Part shown: positions 31,605-38,944 of the stretch, in pieces | How the letters are laid out: every line of letters begins with the position of its first letter | Position numbering within the stretch: position 1 is the first letter of the stretch | NCBI RefSeq assembly: GCF_000010525.1 | Contig: NC_009937.1 | Span: forward strand, 1,617,501-1,681,500 | Source of the DNA: Azorhizobium caulinodans ORS 571 | GTDB taxonomy: Bacteria; Pseudomonadota; Alphaproteobacteria; Rhizobiales; Xanthobacteraceae | Reading direction: 5' to 3' | Length of the DNA stretch: 64,000 nucleotides | The notes under the pieces: model-generated | The model's input: only the letters and a program-made list of their open reading frames with translations | Databases searched by the model: none | Told to the model about the DNA's origin: nothing | Position numbers and translations under genes: made by a program

Positions 31605-32285
31605 TCAGGGGCGCAGCATGCGCAGAACGATGTCGATCACCATCTGGCGGCGCTGCCCTTCGATCTCCGGCGCCCCCATATCGTGGCCGAACACCTGTCC
31701 GATGCTGGCCCGGTTCGAGACATTGTAGAAACTGAGCGCGCTGATGGTGAGGTGGATGTCGAGCGGTTCGATGCCCGGCCGGAAGAGGCCGGCCGCAACA
31801 CCGCGATCATACACCTCGCGGATGACGCTGAGGATGGAGAGATTGAGGCCGGCGATCTTGTCCGAACTGGCGAGGTGGCGCGCGTGATGGATGTTCTCGA
31901 TCATCACCATGCGTACGAAATCGGGATTTTGCGCGTGATAGTCGAAGGTGAAGCCCGCGAGCTTCCCCATCGCCTCTTCCGGCGGCAGGGCTGAGAGGTC
32001 GAGGCTGCGCTCGAAACTGCGGATGCGGTCGTACATCGCCTCCAGCACGGCGCGGTAGAGCCCCTCCTTGTCGCCGAAGTAATAATAGATCATGCGCTTG
32101 CTGGTGGCGGTCTTGGCGGCGATCTCGTCGACCCGCGCGCCTCTCAGCCCGTGCTCCACGAACTCGGCCCGCGCGGCCTCCAGGATGCTGCGCCGGACGC
32201 CCTCCGGATCCTGTGTCCAGGATTGGGTGCGTTTGTCGGGCGTGGGGGACGTCTGCGCCTTCGCCAACCTCTGTGCCTTCGTCAT
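31605..32285 (-). CDS. TetR-family repressor of the hydroaromatic transport/catabolic genes
   Basis: The protein has 226 residues from ATG 32285; a GTG at 32306 with AGGA eight bases upstream is an alternative. The N-terminal HTH (about 32-80) reads SILEAARAEFVEHGLRGARVDEIAAKTATSKRMIYYYFGDKEGLYRAVL. The C-terminal ligand domain has EIEGQRRQMVIDIVLRMLRP at the end. It is divergent from the ABC transporter genes, with two tandem 22-base palindromes between them. Likely inducers are shikimate, quinate or dehydroshikimate, by context only. Confidence 0.88.
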   Translation of the reverse strand: MTKAQRLAKAQTSPTPDKRTQSWTQDPEGVRRSILEAARAEFVEHGLRGARVDEIAAKTATSKRMIYYYFGDKEGLYRAVLEAMYDRIRSFERSLDLSALPPEEAMGKLAGFTFDYHAQNPDFVRMVMIENIHHARHLASSDKIAGLNLSILSVIREVYDRGVAAGLFRPGIEPLDIHLTISALSFYNVSNRASIGQVFGHDMGAPEIEGQRRQMVIDIVLRMLRP

Positions 32286-32329
32286 GCCTGCACCGCCGGC
32301 TTTCACCGTGCTGATCCTGTTGCGATGCG

Positions 32330-32351
32330 AAATGTACTAGCTGGTCCATTT
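32330..32351. promoter_or_regulatory. TetR operator copy 1
   Basis: This 22-base near-palindrome has arms AAATGTAC and GTCCATTT (seven of eight pairs) around a six-base centre TAGCTG. It is identical to copy 2 at 18 of 22 positions. Confidence 0.7.
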
Positions 32352-32360
32352 CGCTTGACC

Positions 32361-32382
32361 AAATGAACTGGATGGTACATTT
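32361..32382. promoter_or_regulatory. TetR operator copy 2
   Basis: This 22-base near-palindrome has arms AAATGAAC and GTACATTT around TGGATG. It begins exactly 31 bases after copy 1, about three helical turns, so two dimers would sit on the same face of the DNA. A TTGACC hexamer (32355-32360) lies between the copies, so binding would cover a likely promoter of the transporter genes. Confidence 0.7.
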
Positions 32383-32497
32383 CACATATAGCGGAACGAG
32401 CGCAAGTCGCCTCTCCGCGATGCGCCAGATGCGCGCAGACGCATCGGCGAAGGTGCAACGGACCGTCCCGCAGAAGGGCGGCTGTCGAGGAAACGCC

Positions 32498-33166
32498 ATG
32501 AACTACGTGCTTGATTTCACCCCCGTCATCGAGGGGCTGCCGGATCTGCTTGCCGGCTGCCTTGGCACCTTCGTGCTGGCACTCGGCGGCATGGCGCTGG
32601 CCATCGTGATCGGCATCGGCGGTGTGCTGCTGCGCGACTCGCGCCACGCCCCCGTGCGCTTCCTTGTGAAGGCCTTCGTGGAAGTCATCCGCAACACGCC
32701 GTTCCTGGTGCAGATCTTCTTCATCTATTTCGCCCTGCCGCTGGCCGGCGTGCGTCTTGACCCGACACCCACCGCCATCATTGCGCTCGGCATCAATGGC
32801 GGGGCCTATGCCATCGAGATCATTCGGGGCGGCGTGCAGTCCATCAGCCGTGGCCAGGTCGAGGCGGGGCTGGCGCTCGGCCTGCACAAGGCTCTGGTGT
32901 TCCGGCTCATCGTGCTGAAGCCGGCGCTGCGGGCTGTTTATCCCTCGCTTACCAGCCAGTTCATCCTTCTGACGCTGACCACCAGCATCGCCTCGGCGAT
33001 TTCCGCCTATGAGCTGACCTCGGTGGCCCAGCGCATCGAATCCGACAGCTTCCGCAGCTTCGAGGTCTTCGGCACGGCGACGTTCATGTATCTCGTGATC
33101 TCCTGGATGATGATGCGCTTCTTCGCGCTCATCTCCGCCCGCTACTTCAGCTATCCGGTCAAGTGA
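32498..33166 (+). CDS. Polar-amino-acid-type ABC permease 1 of the hydroaromatic cluster
   Basis: This 222-residue inner-membrane permease has five or six helices and the HisM/GlnP-type signatures FVEVIRNTPFLVQIFFIYFALP and GQVEAGLALGLHKALVFRLIVLKPALR (EAA loop). The start is ATG 32498 with GAGGAA upstream. It is the first gene after the tandem TetR operators; the second permease follows after ten bases. Confidence 0.92.
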   Translation: MNYVLDFTPVIEGLPDLLAGCLGTFVLALGGMALAIVIGIGGVLLRDSRHAPVRFLVKAFVEVIRNTPFLVQIFFIYFALPLAGVRLDPTPTAIIALGINGGAYAIEIIRGGVQSISRGQVEAGLALGLHKALVFRLIVLKPALRAVYPSLTSQFILLTLTTSIASAISAYELTSVAQRIESDSFRSFEVFGTATFMYLVISWMMMRFFALISARYFSYPVK

Positions 33167-33176
33167 GGAGCGTGGG

Positions 33177-33818
33177 ATGCATCTGGGCGAATTCCTCTTC
33201 CTCCTTCAGGGCCTGAAGTGGACGGTCATCCTCTCCGCCATCGCCTTCGTGCTCGGGGGTGTCGGCGGCCTCGCGGTGGCGCTGCTGCGCACCTCGGGCG
33301 TTCCGCTTCTCGAGCGCGTCACCGCCGGCTACATCTCCCTCTTCCAGGGCACGCCGCTGCTGATGCAGCTGTTCGTGGTCTATTACGGTCTCGCCCTTGT
33401 CGGCATCCGGCTTAATCCCTGGGCGGCGGTCTCCGTCGGCTTCACGCTTCATGCCAGCGCCTATCTCGGCGAGATCTGGCGCGGGTCCATCGAGGCGGTG
33501 CCGCGCGGCCAGACGGAAGCCTCCCATGCGCTCAGCCTGGGTTACGTCTCGCGCATGCGCGATGTGGTGCTGCCGCAGGCCATCCGCATCTCGCTGCCGG
33601 CGACGATCGGCTTTCTGGTGCAGCTCATCAAGGGCACCTCGCTCGCTTCCATCGTCGGCTTCACCGAGCTGGCACGGGCCGGAAATATCGTCTCCAACCA
33701 GATTTTCCAGCCGCTGCTGGTCTTCGGCATCGTCGGTATTCTCTATTTCCTGATGTGCTGGCCGCTGTCGCTGTTCGGCGCACATCTGGAACGGCGCTTC
33801 GCCACACCCGCCCGCTGA
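33177..33818 (+). CDS. Polar-amino-acid-type ABC permease 2
   Basis: This 213-residue inner-membrane permease pairs with the preceding gene. It has the family motifs SLFQGTPLLMQLFVVYYGLAL and AVPRGQTEASHALSLGYVSRMRDVVLPQAIR, the EAA loop that contacts the ATPase. Confidence 0.92.
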   Translation: MHLGEFLFLLQGLKWTVILSAIAFVLGGVGGLAVALLRTSGVPLLERVTAGYISLFQGTPLLMQLFVVYYGLALVGIRLNPWAAVSVGFTLHASAYLGEIWRGSIEAVPRGQTEASHALSLGYVSRMRDVVLPQAIRISLPATIGFLVQLIKGTSLASIVGFTELARAGNIVSNQIFQPLLVFGIVGILYFLMCWPLSLFGAHLERRFATPAR

Positions 33819-33874
33819 GACGGGCCAAAACCAAGAGCATCGCTGCCAAAACAGAACATCAAGGGAGAGGAAAC

Positions 33875-34708
33875 ATGAGCATTCAGAAGCCTACCCGCCG
33901 CCTCGTGGCCGCAACCCTCCTCGCCGCGCTGGCGCTGCCCACCCTTGCCCTGCGCCCGGCGTCGGCCGTGACGCCGGAAGAGATCAAGGCGCGCGGGAAG
34001 ATCATCGTCGGCATCCAGGGCGACAACCCGCCGTGGGGCTTCGTCACCAGCGAGGGCAAGCAGGACGGCATCGACGCCGACATCGCCCGGCTCTATGCCA
34101 AGGAACTGGGCGTGCAGGTGGAGTTCATGCCTCTGGAGGTGAACAACCGCATTCCCGCGCTCACCACCGGTCGCGTGGACGTGCTCTTCGCCACCATGGC
34201 CATGCTGCCGGAGCGCGCCAAGGCGGTGCAGTTCAGCAAGCCCTATGTGGCGAACGCCATCGTGCTGATCGGCCCCAAGTCCGCCGAGATCAAGAGCAAT
34301 GCGGACATGGCGAAGTTCACCATCGGCGTGGCCAAGGGCGCGGCGCAGGATACGCAGGTGACCAAGAACGCACCTTCTGGCACCACCATCCGCCGTTATG
34401 ACGGCGATGCGGCGAGCATCCAGGCGCTGGTGTCGGGGCAGGTGCAGGCCGTGGGCGGCAACATCTTCTACATCCAGCGCATCGAGCAGGCCAAGCCCGG
34501 CGAGTTCGAGAACAAGCTGGAATTCCAGAAGCTTTACAACGGCGCCTGCACGCGTCTGGGCGAGAAGGAGATCAATGCCTCCATCAACGCCTTCATCGAC
34601 AAGATCAAGGCCAATGGCGAGCTGCAGAAGATCTACGACAAGTGGATGAAGGTGCCGGTCCACCAGTTCCCGGACAGCATCGAAGGCGTGCCCTTCTCGG
34701 CCGGCTGA
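33875..34708 (+). CDS. Periplasmic binding protein of the hydroaromatic cluster, altered ligand site
   Basis: This 277-residue type II (HisJ/GlnH-like) binding protein has a Sec signal peptide cleaved after about residue 31 ([16 protein letters not shown]). The carboxylate-binding Arg of the family is kept (R114 in [15 protein letters not shown]). The Asp that in GlnH/HisJ binds the alpha-amino group, normally at the end of the DAVxxD motif, is Asn here (N196 in VQAVGGN), and the TIT residues before PER are AML. This predicts a carboxylate ligand without an amino group. Neighbouring catabolic genes point to shikimate, quinate or dehydroshikimate. Confidence 0.88.
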   Translation: MSIQKPTRRLVAATLLAALALPTLALRPASAVTPEEIKARGKIIVGIQGDNPPWGFVTSEGKQDGIDADIARLYAKELGVQVEFMPLEVNNRIPALTTGRVDVLFATMAMLPERAKAVQFSKPYVANAIVLIGPKSAEIKSNADMAKFTIGVAKGAAQDTQVTKNAPSGTTIRRYDGDAASIQALVSGQVQAVGGNIFYIQRIEQAKPGEFENKLEFQKLYNGACTRLGEKEINASINAFIDKIKANGELQKIYDKWMKVPVHQFPDSIEGVPFSAG

Positions 34709-34736
34709 CGGCAGCCCTTGCGATCGGAGACCGGCC

Positions 34737-35510
34737 ATGACACCGCATGTCGCCAACCTCAGCGGAACCGCCGTGGACGCCATGATCGTCATGGCCGACG
34801 TGGAGAAATGGTACGGCGCCTACAAGGCGCTGTCCGGCATCAACCTTGAGGTCCGCCGGGGCGAGAGGATCGTCCTGTGCGGACCTTCGGGATCGGGCAA
34901 GTCGACGCTCATCCGCTGCATCAACCATCTGGAGGCCTATCAGAAGGGCGAGATCCGGGTGGGCGGCACGCGGCTCGGTGACGACAGCCGCACCATCGAC
35001 AAGGTGCGCCGAGAGGTCGGCATGGTGTTCCAGCACTTCAACCTGTTCCCGCACATGACCGTGCTAGAGAACTGCATGCTGGCCCCCGTGCGTGCCCTCG
35101 GCGTCTCCCGCAAGGAGGCGGAGGAGACGGCGCGCGGCCTGCTCGAGCGCGTGAAGATCCTGGAGCAGGCGGACAAATATCCCGCCCAGCTTTCCGGCGG
35201 CCAGCAGCAGCGTGTCGCCATCGCCCGCGCCCTGTGCATGCGGCCGAGCGTCATGCTGTTCGACGAGCCGACATCGGCGCTCGATCCGGAGATGGTCAAG
35301 GAGGTGCTCGACACCATGATCGGTCTCGCCGAGGAGGGCATGACCATGATCTGCGTCACCCACGAGATGGGGTTTGCTCGTCAGGTGGCGGACCGGGTCA
35401 TCTTCATGGCTGGCGGGGCCATCGTCGAGGAGGCGCCGCCGCAGGAGTTCTTCACGCGGCCGCGCCACGAGCGCACGCGCAAGTTCCTTGGCGAGATCCT
35501 CTCGCACTGA
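34737..35510 (+). CDS. Polar-amino-acid-type ABC transporter ATPase
   Basis: This 257-residue ATPase of the GlnQ/HisP type has Walker [11 protein letters not shown]-loop [18 protein letters not shown], signature [15 protein letters not shown], Walker [17 protein letters not shown] and switch His CVTHEMGFA. It completes the transporter. The following dehydrogenase gene starts 90 bases later on the same strand. Confidence 0.93.
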   Translation: MTPHVANLSGTAVDAMIVMADVEKWYGAYKALSGINLEVRRGERIVLCGPSGSGKSTLIRCINHLEAYQKGEIRVGGTRLGDDSRTIDKVRREVGMVFQHFNLFPHMTVLENCMLAPVRALGVSRKEAEETARGLLERVKILEQADKYPAQLSGGQQQRVAIARALCMRPSVMLFDEPTSALDPEMVKEVLDTMIGLAEEGMTMICVTHEMGFARQVADRVIFMAGGAIVEEAPPQEFFTRPRHERTRKFLGEILSH

Positions 35511-35600
35511 GGCCGACAGGATGGGGAAGGGCGGGTGCGCCCTTCCCGCTCTCGCGCCGGGGGCAGGCCGCGCCGTGGATGGAACAGGTCGGGGCATGAA

Positions 35601-36431
35601 ATGATCAGTGGAACAACAAAGCTCATCGGCCACATCGGCTTTCCGACCGAGAGCTTCAAGTCGCCGATGATCTACAATCCCTATTTCGAGCGCGAGGGGA
35701 TCGACGCGGTCGTCGTGCCCATGGGCTGCGAGGTCCCCGATTACCCGTCCTTCCTCAAGCTCTTCTTCCGCCTGTCCAATGCGCTCGGCACGCTCATCAC
35801 CATGCCGCACAAGGTGACGACCCTCTCGCTGGTGGACGCGGCCTCGCCGACCGCGGCCATCGCCGGGGCCTGCAATGCCGTGCGCCGGCGCGAAGATGGC
35901 CGCCTTGAGGGCGACCTGTTCGACGGAGAGGGCTTCGTGCGCGGGATGCGCCGGAAGGGGCGGGTGATCGAGGGCACCCATGCCCTCGTGGTGGGAGCCG
36001 GCGGCGTCGGCTCGGCCATCGCAGCGTCCCTCGCCCGCGCCGGCGTCGCCCGCATCACGCTCTTCGACAGCCATCCTGAGGCCGCCCGGCAATTGGCCGA
36101 GCGGCTGAAGCGCCATTATCCGGCCCTTGAGGTTGAGGTGGGCGCGAACGATCCGGCCGGTTGCGACATCGTGGTGAACGCGACGCCCCTCGGCATGCGC
36201 GCGGGCGATCCGCTTCCGGTGGAGGTGGAGCGCATTGCGCCCTCGGCCTTCGTCGGGGAGGTGGTGATGACCCACGAGATCACGCCCTTCCTCGCCGCCG
36301 TGCGGGCGCGCGGCTGCGCCTTCCAGGTCGGCACCGACATGCTGTTCGAGCAGATTCCGGCCTATTTCGAATTCTTCGGCCTGCCGCCCACGACGCCGGA
36401 GGCCCTGAGGGCCGCCGCGCAGCTCGATTGA
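35601..36431 (+). CDS. Shikimate/quinate dehydrogenase family protein (AroE-like), probably NAD-dependent
   Basis: The protein has 276 residues. The substrate domain has FPTESFKSPMIYNPYF (binding Ser/Lys) and the catalytic Lys in ITMPHKVTTL and Asp in GDLFDGEGF; the usual Asn of GDNTDG is Leu. The Rossmann domain has VVGAGGVGSAIAASLARAG, and the next strand ends LFDSHPEAARQ: an acidic residue in place of the NRT/basic patch of NADP-using AroE, which suggests NAD and thus a catabolic, oxidative role. It would oxidise quinate or shikimate to the 3-dehydro compound. It is followed after 13 bases by quiC. Confidence 0.88.
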   Translation: MISGTTKLIGHIGFPTESFKSPMIYNPYFEREGIDAVVVPMGCEVPDYPSFLKLFFRLSNALGTLITMPHKVTTLSLVDAASPTAAIAGACNAVRRREDGRLEGDLFDGEGFVRGMRRKGRVIEGTHALVVGAGGVGSAIAASLARAGVARITLFDSHPEAARQLAERLKRHYPALEVEVGANDPAGCDIVVNATPLGMRAGDPLPVEVERIAPSAFVGEVVMTHEITPFLAAVRARGCAFQVGTDMLFEQIPAYFEFFGLPPTTPEALRAAAQLD

Positions 36432-36444
36432 GAAGGAGCCCGCC

Positions 36445-38364
36445 ATGATCCCGTCCATCGCCACGGTCTGCGTTTCGGGAACCCTCGTGGAGAAGCTGGA
36501 GGCCATCGCCGCCGCCGGCTTTCCGGCGGTGGAAATCTTCGAGAACGATCTCATCGCCTTTCCCGGCTCGCCGGCCGATGTGCGCCGCATCTGCGCCGAT
36601 CTCGGCCTCGCCATCGTCACCTGCCAGCCGTTCCGCGATTTCGAGGGCATGCCGCAGGCGCGCCGCCAGCGCACCTTCGACCGGGCCGAGCGCAAGTTCG
36701 ACCTGCTTGAGGAACTCGGCTGCGACCTGCTCTTCGTCTGCTCCAGCGTCTCGCCGGAGGCGGAGAGCGGCATCGATCGGCTGGCTGCGGATTTCGTGGA
36801 ACTGGGCGAACGGGCGGCCCGTCGCGGCCTGCGGGTCGGCTATGAGGCGCTCGCCTGGGGCCGGCACGTCTGGGACTATCGCGACGCCTGGGAAATCGTG
36901 CGCCGCGCGAACCAGCCCAACGTGGGCGTCGTGCTGGACAGCTTCCACATTCTCGCGCGGGGGCTGGAGCTGACCTCCATCGGCCGCATTCCCCGTGACC
37001 GCATCGCCATGGTGCAGATGGCCGATGCGCCGCTGCTTCAGCTCGATCCACTCTCCTGGAGCCGCCACTGGCGTTGCCTGCCGGGGCAGGGCGATCTCAA
37101 TCTCTCCGGCTTCATGGATGCACTTGCGGCCACCGGCTATGAGGGCGTGCTGTCGCTGGAAATCTTCAACGACCGTTTCCGCGCCGGCTCGGCCCGCTCC
37201 GTGGCGCTGGATGGGCACCGCTCGCTGATCTGGCTGCTGGACGAAACCGCGCGCCGGCTCGGGCGGCCTCTCAAGGGCGCTGTACCCATGCCGCCGCCGG
37301 GCCCGGTGGAGGCGGTGGAATTCATCGAATTTGCGGTCTCCGAGACCGGCCGTCCGGCGCTTGAGGGCGTGCTGGCGGCACTCGGCTTCAGCCGCACGGG
37401 GCGGCACCGTTCCAAGGATGTGGCCCTCTGGAGCCAGGGCGACATCCGTATCGTCCTCAACAGCGATGCGGAGGGCTTCGCCCACAGCTACCAGATCACC
37501 CACGGCACCTCCGTCTGCGCGCTCGCCCTGCGCGTTCCGGATGCGCGCGCCGCCACTGAGCGGGCGCGGGCGCTGCGGGACGTGCCCTATGCGGGCGCCA
37601 TCGGGCCGGGGGAACTGGACATTCCGGCCGTGCGCGGTCTGGGGGGCAGCCTGCTCTACTTCCTCGATCAGGCTTCGGCGCTGGGCGGCTGGTCTGCCGT
37701 GGATTTCGAGCCGGTGGCGGCGAACGTGGCGCCGACCGGGCTCACCCACGTCGATCACATCTCCCAGAGCATGCAATATGAGGAAATGCTCACCTGGCTG
37801 CTCTTCTATTCCTCGCTTTTCGAGACGCGGAAGACGCCGAGCCAGGCGGTGATCGATCCCGGCGGCGTGGTCCAGAGCCAGGTGGTGGAGAGCGGGCTAG
37901 AGGGGGGCACGGGGCAGGGGCTGCGCCTCATCCTCAATGGCTCGCAAAGCCACCGCACGCTCTCTGCGCGTTTCGTTCACGAGCTTTTCGGCTCGGGCGT
38001 GCAGCACATTGCCTTCGCCACCACCGACATCGAGGCGACCGTCCGCCAGCTTGTCGCGAACGGTGTCGCCATGCTGCCGATCCCGGAGAATTATTACGAT
38101 GATCTCGAAGCGCGGTCCGACCTCCCGCCCGAGGCCATCGACCGCATGAAGGCGCTGAACATCCTCTATGACCGGGATGCCTCCGGCGAATTCCGTCAGG
38201 CCTATACGACGCTGCTGGACGGCGGTCTGTTTTTCGAGATCATCCAACGGGACGGCTATGAAGGCTATGGGGCGGCGAATGCCGGCATCCGGCTGGCGGC
38301 GCAGGCCCGCCTCCAGCCACTGGAAGCGCCGGTGTTCGGGGAGGCCGGCGCCGCGCCCGAATGA
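36445..38364 (+). CDS. quiC: 3-dehydroshikimate dehydratase QuiC1, two-domain
   Basis: This 639-residue enzyme dehydrates 3-dehydroshikimate to protocatechuate, linking quinate/shikimate to the pca pathway. The N-terminal TIM-barrel domain (about 1-280) has metal-binding residues in AVEIFENDL, VGYEALAWGRHVWDY, VVLDSFHILARG and SLEIFNDRF. The C-terminal part (about 290-620) is a 4-hydroxyphenylpyruvate dioxygenase-like VOC tandem with THVDHISQ, GVQHIAFATTDI and GGLFFEIIQRDGYEGYG, as in Pseudomonas QuiC1. The length matches that family. Confidence 0.93.
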   Translation: MIPSIATVCVSGTLVEKLEAIAAAGFPAVEIFENDLIAFPGSPADVRRICADLGLAIVTCQPFRDFEGMPQARRQRTFDRAERKFDLLEELGCDLLFVCSSVSPEAESGIDRLAADFVELGERAARRGLRVGYEALAWGRHVWDYRDAWEIVRRANQPNVGVVLDSFHILARGLELTSIGRIPRDRIAMVQMADAPLLQLDPLSWSRHWRCLPGQGDLNLSGFMDALAATGYEGVLSLEIFNDRFRAGSARSVALDGHRSLIWLLDETARRLGRPLKGAVPMPPPGPVEAVEFIEFAVSETGRPALEGVLAALGFSRTGRHRSKDVALWSQGDIRIVLNSDAEGFAHSYQITHGTSVCALALRVPDARAATERARALRDVPYAGAIGPGELDIPAVRGLGGSLLYFLDQASALGGWSAVDFEPVAANVAPTGLTHVDHISQSMQYEEMLTWLLFYSSLFETRKTPSQAVIDPGGVVQSQVVESGLEGGTGQGLRLILNGSQSHRTLSARFVHELFGSGVQHIAFATTDIEATVRQLVANGVAMLPIPENYYDDLEARSDLPPEAIDRMKALNILYDRDASGEFRQAYTTLLDGGLFFEIIQRDGYEGYGAANAGIRLAAQARLQPLEAPVFGEAGAAPE

Positions 38365-38506
38365 GCGCGCGGGGCGGTCGTATTCATGAGCGGGCCGTCT
38401 GAGTTTATGCCGTTCGAGCGGCTAATCTCATCGCCCGCTTTAGGATAGCGTGCCGGCACCGACCGGCCGCCCATGGCCGGCGCCCCCAGTTCAGGAACTG
38501 CGCTCC

Positions 38507-38905
<399 letters not shown>

Positions 38906-38913
38906 GGGAACGT

Positions 38914-38937
38914 GCCCGGCCCCGCACAGGGCCGGGC
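38914..38937. terminator. GC-rich hairpin between convergent cupin and ATPase genes
   Basis: The arms GCCCGGCCC and GGGCCGGGC pair perfectly around a six-base loop. It lies between two converging stops (38905 and 38945), so a bidirectional terminator role is likely although there is no T-run. Confidence 0.5.
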
Positions 38938-38944
38938 CACCGGA

